Assembly: GCA_025769875.1 (NCBI GenBank)
Contig: JAGFNK010000235.1
Coordinates: 1 to 64,000 of the forward strand
Reading direction: 5' to 3'
Origin: Russula earlei
Taxonomy: Eukaryota > Basidiomycota > Agaricomycetes > Russulales > Russulaceae
DNA: 64,000 nt
Shown piece after piece: positions 10,107-21,635 of this stretch (positions are counted from its first letter, which is position 1; every line of letters begins with the position of its first letter). Position numbers and translations under genes: made by a program. A model generated the notes under the pieces. It made no database searches. It saw nothing but the letters and a program-made list of their open reading frames with translations, and was not told the DNA's origin.

Positions 10107-11103
10107 TGTCACAGAACTGGTACTTTGGACCAGACCGGCAACTGGGCAAGCCTACCCAGACAGACCTCGTGTCTAACTCATGATTGATGACTTGTTTGTA
10201 CACTCATGTACTCTGTCAGGTTCCAGCATGTTCCTGTCTCAATCGCCTCACAACTTCCTTAAGGACACCATTTGATACAGTGTTCTCTATGTATATAAGA
10301 CTGCCAATTGACAAGAACAAGCCTTAAGCTTGTTCTCCTGTGAAATATCACTGGTTATAGCTCCAGGACTGTAGGCTTGCAGGGAATCAAGTGTTTGCCT
10401 TGAAAACTCTCTCAAACCTCTAAGGCCCCTTTTACCAACCAAGAATTCTTGAATCTTGAACTTGAACTTGGATTTTGGGATTTTCCGGGAGTGACAGGAG
10501 TGACAGGAGTGATGTAAGTGATATGATGTATATAATAAATTAGTATGCATTTTTTTCTTTAGTCATTTGCATATTTGCATATATGGGGTTACACATGATG
10601 TGTCAGCATCAAACTTGGAGTCAAGTAGTCCAACTCAAGCTCAACATCTGGGTGCTTGCAGCCCCATTTTCACCAGAGCTGCACATACAAAGTTTGCACA
10701 AAGATGTGCACCCACACATTGGTGACACATATGCTGCCTTAATGACATGCTCGCAATACCCCACTTGGAAGGAGTGGAAGGAAGGGTTAGAAAAAATATT
10801 TTACATATCACATGTAAACCCAACACATGAATGCAAATCACACCAAAAAATAACTCATATTTGAAATAGACTCATATTAGTTTATTATGTCACTTACATC
10901 ACACCTGTCATTCCTGTCACTCCCAGAAAATCCCAAAATCCAAGTTCAAGTTCAAGATTCAAGAATTCTTGGTTGGTAAAAGGGGCCTAAACCTTTGAAC
11001 CAGCCTCCTCAAGCTGGCCCCATTGAACCCCTTGAACCAAGTCACAGAGACTTGACCCCACCAAACCCTGAGCTAATGCTTCAACAGCCACAATGCCATA
11101 ACA
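10107..11103 (+). mobile_element. Degenerate LTR containing a nested MITE
   Basis: It begins TGTCACAGAACTGG and ends GCCATAACA. The last 110 bases align well with the ends of solo LTRs A and B (the GAACCAAGTCACAGAGACTTG block), and it has its own TATATAAG box near 10,291. A 564-bp MITE splits it at 10,421. The five bases outside (CCAAC and GCCAC) do not match, so either end may be misplaced or the insertion is old or recombined. It joins directly to the truncated protease frame. Confidence 0.6.
10424..10987. mobile_element. MITE with TIRs of about 100 bp and TAA duplication (PIF/Harbinger-like)
   Basis: Both ends read inward GGCCCCTTTTACCAACCAAG, and the inverted match continues for about 95-100 bases with few mismatches. 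A GTGACAGGA unit is tandemly repeated on the left side. The flanks are TAA at 10,421-10,423 and 10,988-10,990, the 3-bp T-W-A type duplication of the PIF/Harbinger superfamily. The roughly 360-bp interior has no transposase motif; a 93-codon open frame (10,583-10,864) shows no recognisable domain. It is therefore a non-autonomous element mobilised from elsewhere. Confidence 0.88.
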
Positions 11104-11988
11104 GCCACAATCAATGTAATTCAAAATTCCAAGGTCTTACCTGATAAGGAAGTGATTGTGCCCAGTCAGAAAACATGGACAAAGACAGCCAAGCATATGG
11201 GTGTCAAATGGGGCCCAAAACAATGGACCAGTCTCCCTGACACATAGGGACTGATCGCACAAAGCATCAGCATTGCTAAGGGAAAGTGCTGCTGTGTTCA
11301 CAATGATCCATATGCTAGGGGCAAATGGTCAGGCAAGCATGCCAAGCCCAATGCAACATCTGCCACCACAAATGTGTGCACATGTGCCCAAAGGGAACCA
11401 TCATCCCTCCCTTCAAACCCCCCTCCCTCCAATGCCACCACCTCCCTTGCACCAGGTCCCTTCAGACTCACACCACTGCCTATTCTAATGGCCTCAACTG
11501 CTGCTGTTCCTTACAATACAAAATCTTTTTTTGTATCATTTTAATTTATTTGTCTACTAGCTAATAAATAAGTCATTGAATATGTAATTGAGAAAATGAT
11601 TTGGTGTCATTTAAATGCATGATTGATGCACTGATTGAATCCTCTTGCTGGCACAATTACCTTTTATGGTAATTCAAACCACTGCAAAAAGTATGCAACT
11701 GGGGCTGTCCCGCATCCCGCCGTACCAAACTCGTCCGAGCTCTCGGATGACTTTAAGCCGATTTCCGGGTCAACCCGCATTGGCGATCCTCCTCGTGATC
11801 CGCACCGGATGAGCACTCAGGTACAATTAAGGTACCCCCTACTGATGTACTGATGCCTTTATCACGGATCGCCAAGCCATGTGAATCAGCTGGGGAACAT
11901 ATGTACAACAACAACACTACACGCGTGGCAGCACACGTGGCGAAGGGCCACCGGAACTGATTACGAGCTCCCTTGCTTTTTCCTGCCC
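11104..11988. other. Border between transposon island and gene block
   Basis: Bases 11,104-11,560 look like more repeat debris without a readable frame (a Cys/Pro-rich short frame around 11,330 has no recognisable content). Bases 11,560-11,700 are AT-rich. From about 11,750 GC rises, and the sequence should contain the 3' untranslated region of MSH3, which ends at 11,989 on the minus strand. Confidence 0.4.
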
Positions 11989-14900
11989 TCAGCTGGGAAG
12001 AATGCCCCGTAGTTGTTCCATGGCAACCGTGGCGTCGACAACGGAGGAGCCACTCGAGCAAATGCTCAACAACTTCAAAGCTTTTCGTACTCTTTTTCCG
12101 TATCAGCCGACCCACAAAAACCGATGGAGTTGTATAGATGCTTACTTGTTCCGCTTCGTCTTCTCCTCGACCGAGACACGCATTCTGTCTGCCTGCTGAG
12201 TAGCTGTCTCCAGCACATCCTCCGCGACCCCGGCGAGCCGTGCGCACTCGATCCCAAATGACTCTGTGGCCAAACCCTTAGACAGACGGTATAAAAACGT
12301 GATCTCCCGCATCCCATTGATTCTTGTGTCCTCAGTGAAACCCATATGAAGGCTTTGAACTTCCTCTGGAAACCGACGCTCTAGGTCTGCTCCAAGGAGT
12401 GGGTAGTGGGTGATGAAGAGCGTCTTGCAATGTTTCATGTGTATGAGATAGTGGAGCACGGCATGGGCGATCGCCATCTAGAATGCACGCAGACACCGTA
12501 AGATTGCGCCTTTCCGCACATAGAGGAAGTCATACACCATCAAAAGTTGATGTGCCTCGGCCGAGCTCGTCAAGAATAACTAGACTCTTGTTCGTGACAT
12601 TGACAAGAATGTCGCTAGTTTCTGACATCTCTACCATAAACGTCGAGCGTCCCCGCGCAAGTTCATCTGAGGCTGTGGAGCAAACTTAAGGTCACTGTAT
12701 AATGGAGCTATCCGCGACCGATGCACGTACCGCCCATGCGCGTTAGAACGCCATCCAACATGCTCAACCTCACAGCCGTCGCAGGGACATACGACCCGAT
12801 CTGCGCCATAATCGCGATGAGTGCGATCATGCGCACCGCTGAGCTCTTCCCGCCCATATTAGGGCCTGTGATTACCTTGCTACGGGGCTCGCCGCCACCG
12901 AGAGCGACACTATTCGGCACAAACGGATCCACGCGTAGCGTCTCGACCATCGGGTGTCGACCGTCGACGATCTCGAGGACATCCTCCTCTGTCGTGAAGT
13001 GAGGCTTGACATAGTCGTTGCGCATGGCGACAAGGGCGAGGCTGAGTAGACAGTCAATGGTGGCAAGCTTATTCACGGCATCACGCAAGATTGCGTATTG
13101 AGAGTGTGCAAGATCTTCGAGGAAAGAAAGGAATGCCTTGTTGGCAGCTGCTTCACGCATCTCTCGAAGTTGTTCCCGCAGGGCAAGTTTTTCTTTTACC
13201 ACAGGGGTGTAATACCTACGCACTTTCTTCGTGCTGCATTGCATGAGTAGATGGCCGTCTAGATATAGAATGGAATTCACCTGCTATGCATAAACCACGT
13301 GTGCGGAATCTTAGACATGTCTTCAGAACGACTGACTTCCACCAGATACTATGCACTTAGTCAGAGGAGCAAAATATACTTTCGACGTCTCCCACCTCAT
13401 CGCCCGAGACAGCAGCCCACTGGAGCGCAGGTTTCATTAACTGTCCCCTGACTTGGAGCAGTCAAATGTTGGCAACAGATTATTTGACTCATCTACTTAC
13501 TGATTTTCAGCTGGTCGTCGAGTTCCTTCTCTATCAATATTATAGCCTTCAGATATTAGTAAAGCGCCCAGATGTAGAGCCACTAACGCTTACTCCGTCA
13601 GCATCTGCTATTTCTGGGTATCTTTCAGGGTCCACCCACATTTCGGCCTTATTCCCAGCTGCTGCCTTCTTCAATACCACAGCATCCATGAGCTGTTGGA
13701 CCGGTTCTCGTAGTATGGGCAGCGCGAAAAATATACTGTTGAGGAGAGCGGACTTAAACCCTACCACGGAAGGGCTCTCGAAGGATGGAAAGGCGGAAGC
13801 AATTTTGTTGAACGCCGGGAGTAAAGTCGCCAGCTCTTTAGGAGTGCACTGTGAAGTCCTATATCAGCACCGTGATCAGCGTGGCAGGGAGGTTATGAAC
13901 TTTTCCGTATTGAATCCGGCACAACCCTTTAGCCAGATCCGGGAGGCCTCTTAAAATTGGGCGTAGCGTATGTACATGTTGTGAGGAAGTCGAGATAATC
14001 TCCTCAATGGCATCAATTCGCTCTTGCAAGACTCTGTATAACTATAAACACGCAGAATGTCAACAGTGCGAGAACTCACGCTATGTCCATGAGAGGCTTT
14101 CCAACCCAGCTACGCAGGAGTCTTGATCCAAATTTTGTAACAGTCTTGTTCAAGATCCACATTAAAGATCCTTTACTCGTAAAATCCGTGTCATTCTGAT
14201 AAATCTCTCTGATGCGGCATCATGGACTTCCATTATATTTGCAGTAGGGGGTAAACCACTCACAAATTCGTGAGAGTGTTGCCGTTGAGAAGCATGTGCG
14301 CTCTGGTTGTGAATTTGGCGAAGAATTTTGTCGCCAATAATGTATCAGCAACACGAAAGGCTGACAAATATTCAATGCATTGGGCCAGAGCCATGATGAC
14401 TTGTTTTGGGAAATCAGCTACTTCAGCCATCAATTTCCCTGCGGCTCGTTAGCACACCGAGCAGTGAGAGGCAAAGTACAGACCTGACGTAAAACTTGTA
14501 GACACCTTTCCACCCTGGGTCTTCTGGGTGTAAAATTGCGACACGAACTCGAACGCATCCGTATATGACATCTGATTCTTGTACCTTTCTATTCGAATTC
14601 CGTGTTCCGTTGTAGCGCTCCTGTCATGAGGGCTAAATACAACCTCTGGGCACGAGCGGAGACCGAAGTGCTCACCCGGCGAAGTACTTGAGCATTCGTT
14701 CGCTAGGCTTTGTTAGTCTCTGCTCGGCCAGCAGCAGCTCCGCAGGTTTACAATGCATTATCCTTGTCTGAGAGGAGTGCATAAACGGCGAGAAGTCGGC
14801 AGACCAACACAAAATCTACCTCTAGTTCTGTCCGCATGTGGCCATCTGAGGGTAGCTTATCAGATCATAGAGAACCGAATAATTGCGTAATAGGATGCTT

Positions 14901-16193
14901 TCCTTCGAACTGATCCCATACGACGTCACCTGTGCTAGGACAGATAGCAATCATTCCTATGTTGACCTTCTCGTCAGCCCCCATGCCGCCGCGTTGTTGT
15001 TCCACCAAGCACATTAACACTGGGGCATCATTTGAGTCCACTTCGTCAGCGGAGTCGATGTCGTCAACATAACTAAAGGCAAAGAGTGGGTAGAAGCCAA
15101 CACGAGAGATTGCGTGGCACACACGTTACGGCAGTGTAGAGATGTGTGAGCTCTCGCTCAAACGGAGCATTACGGTTCTCGCCGACCTTCTTTAGCGCGG
15201 CAGTCTCTGTCTGGGCTATAATGCCGACCTTGTAGCCTCGAGATAACAGCCTTCAAAAGAGTGTCAGATGAAGGGGGATCCAAAAATAGGAAAGCCCTCA
15301 CTTTCTAAGATGAATGTCACGTCGGTGGGTTGGTATCGATGCAACGATGAAATTGCGGTCCGGATATGCAACAATTCCGAGCTCCTTGGCCGCTATCTGG
15401 GCATGCGTATGAGCCAATATCAATAACTTGGTCGAGGGCAGCTAACCTTCGCATCTTCCCCAAAGAATCTGTACTTGTAACCGACTTCTATCATCAGAAG
15501 CACGCCTTCATGTTCGGCTTTGAGTTGGCGGACCTGTTCGTTTATGAACACTTGCCCGACCATCAGTGAGGCAGTTCATACCTGCAACTCCAGAGCAGTA
15601 TACGGCTCGCCGCTGGGGCCTAGTTCTGCTTGCTTTTTTGAGGACCTTTCTCGAGTCACCTTTCCCTTCTTTTTCTCCTGCCCTGTTTTTCGAGCAAACA
15701 ACTCTTGCAATTGTTGGAATTTACCGTCGGACTCGGCTCCAGAAGAATCCGGTGCCCCGTCCGGGTGGTCACTGGGAAGGCCATGCCCATCCGATGCCCC
15801 GGATGTATCTACGAATGCACGGTCGTCTACCAAGAGTTGCTTGGCGAATAGCTCGCGTCGTCCCTTGGTCGCTGGATCCAAAGGGCGTTTCTCGGGTGAC
15901 GGTGAAGGGTCATATCGCCATTGAGAAGCAGGGGCGCACAAGCTCTGGGACTGACGTTGAGAAGTAGTAGTAGATGCCAAAGCCGGCCCATGTGCTATCC
16001 TTTGTTTCTTGGGTGGTGGCTCTTCGTCGTCGGAGATGGTAAGGTCTATGGGCGAGTGGGAACGGGAAAGGGGCTCAGAACCAGCGCCAGCCTGAGAACC
16101 GCTGGTGGTCTGCGAGAAGAAGCTGGAGATCATTGGTTGCCTCATCCTGGCACTGGACCTTTTTTTGGTGGCCTCAGACTCGGGCTGTCGCAT
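11989..16193 (-). CDS. MSH3: DNA mismatch repair protein MSH3
   Basis: MSH3 pairs with MSH2 (MutSbeta) to bind insertion/deletion loops in nuclear DNA. About nineteen exons can be followed. The N-terminus has a PCNA-binding box (QPMISSFF) and an acidic, basic-patch linker. Then come MutS domain I ([11 protein letters not shown]), the connector ([20 protein letters not shown], then [12 protein letters not shown]), the lever and clamp ([31 protein letters not shown]), and the ATPase with Walker [10 protein letters not shown] and Walker [16 protein letters not shown]. The C-terminal exon (ending at TGA 11,989) is the least certain. Two in-frame ATGs (16,193 and 16,145) are each followed by Arg-Gln-Pro; I take the first. 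The exon before MRTELE needs a weak GTTCTC donor. No disabling lesion is seen. It diverges from ATP12 and borders the transposon island at its 3' end. Confidence 0.94.
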
Positions 16194-16311
16194 TGTTGTA
16201 GTTGTAGTCCACGACGGTCTCTGCACTGACCACGTGATGCAGGGCAACGCGAAGCCGGAAAGCGCGGACCGTTGTGCCGTGTCCTTTTCTCCTCCTCGCC
16301 TCGCACACGCG
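16194..16311. promoter_or_regulatory. Divergent promoter MSH3 / ATP12
   Basis: Only 118 bases separate the two start codons, so both core promoters must overlap. A palindromic E-box CACGTG at 16,231-16,236 is the only recognisable site. An in-frame ATG for ATP12 at 16,237 would shorten this interval if used. Confidence 0.5.
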
Positions 16312-17415
16312 ATGCTCAGCCTCGGTCGCACTATTTCGCAGGTAACGCATACTAAGCAACGAATTATCTGGAACCCCTTCAGGTCAGCATCGACCACTTC
16401 ACTTAATAGCATCACAACCGCCCCAACAAACCGTATGTGTGTCTTTCCATTTCCTGTTCGGGGATCGACATCGCATAAGTACAGAGCCAACGTCCACACG
16501 ATTCTGGAAAACCGTTGACCTCAGAGAGCGAGGGGACGCTCTCACTATCATGCTTGACTCTCGCTCCCTCAAGACGCCCTTAGGAAAGCCCCTGTTCCTA
16601 CCCCGTTCTAAGCGCCTCGCTGCCACACTCATCGTGGCAGAGTGGAAGAATCAACGCAATGTGCTCAAGTCGCATGCCCTGCCCATGGTGAATTATCGGT
16701 TTCGGCTCCCTGTCGACTAGTTCTTTTCCCATTCGACTAAAAGTGAGAACAGACTTCACTGGTGGCAAGAGCGATAGACACAATGCATGAAGCTACAACG
16801 CGCGAAGACGTCCACAACGCCTTGCTCAAGTACCTTGATACGGACACTATTTGGCATGGCTCTTACCAATTATACTCGCTCGCCTGAACTCACTGGGACT
16901 TAGCTTTCACCAGGACCATCCCGAGTCCCTCGTGCGTCTACAAGACGATCTCTGGAATCCTTTACTGACTTGGGCGCGTGACACCTTTGACGTCGAGCTT
17001 CTCACCTTCGATTCCGTGCTATTCCACGCTCAGCCAGATGCAACGAAAAGGAAGTTTTATAAAGTTCTTCAAAAATTCGATGCCTGGCAAATGGCCGGTT
17101 GCGTATCATTAACTGTTATCTCTCTTATGTTTCACTCAAGTAAAGTTCTACAGCGATGGAGCGCGTGACGCTCACAACCAAGTCTTTCATTATAGCGCTC
17201 GCACTCGTACATGGCCGCATCACCGCTGAACAGGCTGCGTTGGCATCTCAAGTGGAGGTCACGAGCCAGATCGAGCGTTGGGGAGAGGTTGAAGACTGTA
17301 CGTGCGAGTACTTCGTGTGCCAGCAGAGGCTCATGGACATTCAGCGCACGACGTTGATCACCACGACGTGCGACGGCACATTGGCAGCGCAGCTTGTTTA
17401 TTAGCTTTGTCCTAG
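16312..17415 (+). CDS. ATP12: F1-ATPase assembly chaperone ATP12, mitochondrial
   Basis: ATP12 binds the free F1 alpha subunit in the mitochondrial matrix during ATP synthase assembly. Seven exons give a good product: 16,312-16,341, 16,410-16,432, 16,480-16,687, 16,753-16,853, 16,904-17,097, 17,154-17,297 and 17,345-17,415. Visible family features are FWKTVDLRERGDALTIMLDS near the N-terminus, KYLDTDTICFHQDHPESL, W-x-P-LLTWAR and the end WGEVEDSHDVDHHDVRRHIG. The N-terminus before them is short and basic, as expected for import. The fourth intron (16,854-16,903) starts with GC, not GT. An in-frame ATG 75 bases upstream is an alternative start. The 3' end faces the AlkB-like gene. Confidence 0.94.
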
Positions 17416-17667
17416 GGTTACACAATGACATCTTGCCTTGTTACATGTCCCTCTCCCCCCTTTCTCTCACAATCCCTTGTGTATTTGCATCATCATAGCC
17501 AACCATCTGTCACAAGTAACCAATCACGTAACACTTCGGCTTGAGATAAATGGCGTAAGTATTGTCCGAAGGAGTGTGCGGTCTACAAGCCATAGAATAA
17601 CCCGAGGTTGAGATGTTCAACCCAACTGACTGCCGTAACCGGATCCCAAAGCTCGGCGACGACGGCC

Positions 17668-19161
17668 CTATGTTTGTTCGAGGCCAGGGTCAAACCCCTT
17701 GGGAAACACTTGCCGCATATTGATGTTTATTCGCGCCGTGTCCATGTACCGCGCATACGGCGCCCACGACTCATCATCAGTGTCAGTACCCTCACTGAGA
17801 TGTGCTGGCAAGGTCCCCTCGAATATACGTGGAACACCGTGGTATGCACGCCGGCACGCTGGTCCGGACATCACGATAATGTCACCAGAACGCAGCAAAA
17901 TCGGGATTGGGACGACTTCGCGTGTAAGACCACCAATAAGGAAGATTGCGGCGTTTCCAAGGCTAAACGATCACAAATAGGTAAAGAGAATGGGGAATGG
18001 GAAGGTCAGGACGCGCACGAGATGGAGACGAGGGGTGAAGTGGCACAGATCTCGGAGCGGTCGACATGACCCATAAGGGTGTGTTTTGTTTGATAAAAGT
18101 TAACAATTCCTGCATCAGGCTCTGCAAGTGCACAACTTGAGCGATTCCCACGAATGCGGACGTTGCAGGCACATCGGAGCGCAACGGTGACTAACCATAT
18201 GTCTCCTCCCAAGTTTGCCAGTCTGGGCCATCGTCTCCCCAGCCATCAAGAGACTCTGTGTCATGGCATCCAAATATATCGTGCCAACGGATGCTGCGCA
18301 CTACCTCGGTACAGACTTTGCGGAATAGCTCACCAACTGGTTGCACCTCACGAGAGAAGTCGTACTGCTTCGTGGCCCAATGGTACGACCACCCGATGTT
18401 CGCCCAGCGTAGCCGCGGGAGCAGCTCGCCGGCGTTAAATGGTCGTGCGTGGGCGGACGGCGCTGGGGGGTGCTTTGGAGTACTGACGAGGAGAGAGAAG
18501 ATTGCGGGAGAAGCAGGGGTATTCGAGATAAGATGTCGCCGACCGGGGGAATCTGGAGATAGGTTCGGCGAGGAAGAGGCACGAGGCGTGATGATCGTTT
18601 CAGGGGAGCGTAGATAGGTAGACCAAAGGCCTGATGTTGGGAGGCAGTAGTGAGTGTCGAGATTGGTTTCGTTCGGTTGTCTGGCGTGTTCAGAGAGTGA
18701 CCATCTGATCAGGTCGCGCTGCGTGTCTTCCGAGATGAACGATGGTAGGATTACTAGACCTTCAAGGTATGAAGCGGATGATGTTAGAACAAGAGCATGA
18801 AGCTTGAGTCCATTGAATTCTACGCACCAGGAATGCCACTCACGGTAAACGCCTTGCGCGTCCTCGCAACTTTAGCACGAGCATCTTTGAGGCCAATCTC
18901 CTTAATTTGGACCGTATCTGGGCGGCCCTTCCACCCTGCCTGCGCAACATCTGAGGACCTTGCTTGGTCCAGCAACGCAAGGTCAAGCACGTCAGAAAGA
19001 TCTGGAGGTGGGAATCGAGCCTTGTATTTTTTTTCTGCCGCCCTGAAAGGCGTCCAGTCGAAGCCTTCAGCGCGATTTTTAGTAGACTTGTAATGATGCC
19101 TCCTGGCACGTTTGTACTCCAGGCTCGTCGGTTCGAGTGAGAGTGAGAGTGATGAAGACAT
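17668..19161 (-). CDS. AlkB-like 2-oxoglutarate/Fe(II) dioxygenase
   Basis: Members of this family oxidatively demethylate nucleic acids or, in some branches, proteins; the substrate cannot be read from sequence. Four exons. Exon 1 (from ATG 19,161) encodes a basic N-terminus without catalytic residues. Exon 2 begins LVILPSFISEDTQRDLIRWS and contains LPRLRWANIGWSYHW. Exon 3 has the iron-binding H-x-D (GHVDRSE) after DAGIVNFYQTKHTLMG. Exon 4 has the distal His (RAYHGVPRI) and the 2-oxoglutarate Arg in RININMRQVFP. All ligands are present. An extra ATG at 19,191 would add ten residues. The layout resembles the ALKBH1-type branch more than bacterial AlkB, but this is a judgement by eye. Confidence 0.9.
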
Positions 19162-19245
19162 AAGACTGGCACGCTCACGCTCCACGCCCATTGGGCAGCC
19201 GAGTCGTGTCGTTCTTGCCTCTGCCGGAGTTGTCTCCTCTCTCTA
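19162..19245. promoter_or_regulatory. Divergent promoter AlkB-like / LETM1
   Basis: The interval between the two ATGs is 84 bases, so one nucleosome-free region probably serves both genes. It is pyrimidine-rich toward LETM1 (TCTCCTCTCTCTAATG). No TATA box is seen. Confidence 0.4.
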
Positions 19246-21490
19246 ATGTCTCTATGGTTCCCTCGCTCCCGCCCACTCTCACTCCTCTCCATCGTCCGCC
19301 ACAAACATGGCATGCATTCCCATGTGATCGCGTATCTGCACGCGCGAGGCAGTCTGTCCTTGCCCTCGCAATTTCTCCAGCACGCCCCGCTACCGCGGTT
19401 TCAGTCAACTAAAACATCCGCCGACCCTTCCTCTCCCCAACCCTCACTACCGACAGCAAAAAGTTCCAATCCAGCAGACCCCGTACTCTCGCGTATATGG
19501 AACAAAGTCAAGCACGAGGCACAGCACTACTGGCACGGTACTAAACTCCTTGCCAAAGAGGTTCGCATCTCGGCGCGTCTTCAGAGAAAGATCCTCCAAG
19601 GAGAAACCCTCACACGTCGTGAGCGGAGGCAGGTATGTCGTGACTACCTGACCAGTCTCAATGTTGACTCCCTGAGACTGAACGCTCAGCTTCGACGGAC
19701 GACTCAAGACTTGATTCGAGTAATCCCGTTTGCCGTCTTCATCATGGTTCCTTTTATGGAATTCCTGCTCCCGGTCGCCCTTAAGCTCTTCCCAAATATG
19801 CTTCCCTCTACGTTTGAGGACAAGTTCGCAGCTGCGCGTGCCCGTGTTTCCATACTACCAAGAGAGGCATCTGATGCGTACTCTATCTCATAGGAAGAAA
19901 AGGCCCGCAAACTCCTCCGCATGAGGCTCGAGATGGCCAAATTCCTTCAGGAGACACTTCGTGAGTCCGGTCTCAAGGCCAACGCTCACATCCTGGGCAG
20001 TGATGCTTTCAAGGAATTCTTCCGCAAAGCGCGTCGCACTTTTTCGGTGTTTTTCATTCAAGCTAATAGGTTTTTTGCCCTCAAGGTGCGTTCGACGGGT
20101 GAATTGCCGTCGACCGAAGATATCATAAACGTCGCAAAGCTCTTCGACGACGATCTGACCCTCGACAACCTCTCGCGTCCCCAGCTGACTTCGATGTGTC
20201 GGTACATGGGCCTCAATGCATTCGGCACTGACAATTTCCTACGCGGCGCCATCCGGTCGCGACTGTTACAGCTCCGTCGGGATGACCAAGCGATTTTCTC
20301 TGAGGGCGTCAACGAGCTGAGCACGGCGGAGCTGCAGCATGCAAGTCAAAGTCGAGGTATCCGCACATACGGCGTAAGCCCTGCACACCTGCGGGAGGAC
20401 CTCAGGACGTGGATCGATCTGCACCTCAATGAGCGTGTCTCAGGGGTCCTGCTCATCCTCGGTCGCGCTTTTGAATTCGACCGCAAGCCTGGAGAGGACG
20501 AGAGCAGCCGGGCAACTGTCGTGCGAAGCATCGAGCACGTGCTCAGTGGATTGCCGGACAACCTTGTACGCTGATTCCCATCATTTCGTATCCCTGACTC
20601 GTAAGCTGATGAGAGCTTAGTTGAATGAAGCCGAGCTGGAAGTCGATTCAGGGAAGGCGTCATACAAGCAACGACTTGAGGTGCTGCAGCAACAGGAAGA
20701 GCTCATAGAGGACGAGGAAGAGCAAGAGCAGAAAGAAGAGGATGCGCGGCGGGCGAGACGCGAAGCATCAGAGCGTTCAAAGCGCGAGGAAGAGGCACGC
20801 ATGGCTGAATCATTGTTACCTGACTCTGAAGTGAGTTTCGTGTGCTGCATCTTGTCAAGTGGAGGGATGCTGATTAGATTTTGATGGTAGTTACACTGTG
20901 AAACCCTGGAAGAAGATACACGCATGACAACGGAGCAACTGAAGGAGTTTGTCGAAGTGCTCTCCGTACTTTCCACAAAATCGTCGGTGCTTAAAGAACG
21001 CGACGAGTTACGTCACCTTATGGAAGAAAACCAACAGGCGGCCAGTGAAGAAGCCGAAGTACTGCTTTCCTTAATTCAGTCAATGCGGACGCCGACTGAT
21101 AGCTGCCTCTAGGACCCGAAAGCGACAGCCCTTGTGAAGCGTATCCGTAACATGCTAACAAAATTGGATAAGCAACTTGAAGAGTACGACGCGCGTGTGG
21201 GAAACTCATTGCAGCTCATTGCGTGTGACGCGGCAGGCCGCATCCCGATACGAGACCTTGCCAAGGCCCTGTCAATGATCCGGCACAAACCAGAGGAGGA
21301 CGTAGTTGCGCATGTCGTCGACAAGTTAGACGTCGACCACGATGGGTATGTCGAGCTAGAGCATGTCCTTGGGCTTGCACGCGAAGAGGGGCTTGGAATC
21401 GTAATTGAGAATGACCAAACGGACGTGCGGAGCTTATTGGGGGAAATCAAGGAGTCGAAGCCGCGCAAGGGGGACATCGTACAAGAGTAA
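19246..21490 (+). CDS. LETM1: LETM1/MDM38 family mitochondrial inner-membrane protein
   Basis: LETM1/Mdm38 proteins sit in the mitochondrial inner membrane and support K+/H+ (or Ca2+/H+) exchange and ribosome association. The order here is: basic transit-like N-terminus; the LETM1 core with LTRRERRQ spliced to LRRTTQDLIRVIPFAVF and one membrane helix (FIMVPFMEFLLPVALKLFP); EMAKFLQET and FFRKVRSTGE; the ribosome-binding-like helical region; a Glu/Arg-rich coiled coil (near 20,650-20,800); and a C-terminal EF-hand-like loop DVDHDGYVELEH whose twelfth position is His and not the usual Glu. A 57-base segment at 20,029-20,085 is open but is best read as a GC-AG intron, because its removal restores FFRKVRSTGE exactly. 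The 3' end faces SHR3. Confidence 0.94.
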
Positions 21491-21635
21491 CGTCGTAGCA
21501 ATGCTACATAATCTCCACTCTCCTTATATATACTCTCTTATATTTCGATCCGATCCGCAAGTGATCTACTCTAAGTAAAACTCCATCGTGACAGAGGTGT
21601 TTTTGTGAGTTCGTGCGTAAGATGTAACAAGAGGA

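Noticed and set aside
10583..10864. 93-codon frame inside the MITE as a gene
   Set aside because: No transposase or other motif; length is within chance for the sequence.
10107..11103. Perfect target duplication for the third LTR
   Set aside because: The flanking five bases are CCAAC and GCCAC, which do not match, so I did not claim a clean insertion.
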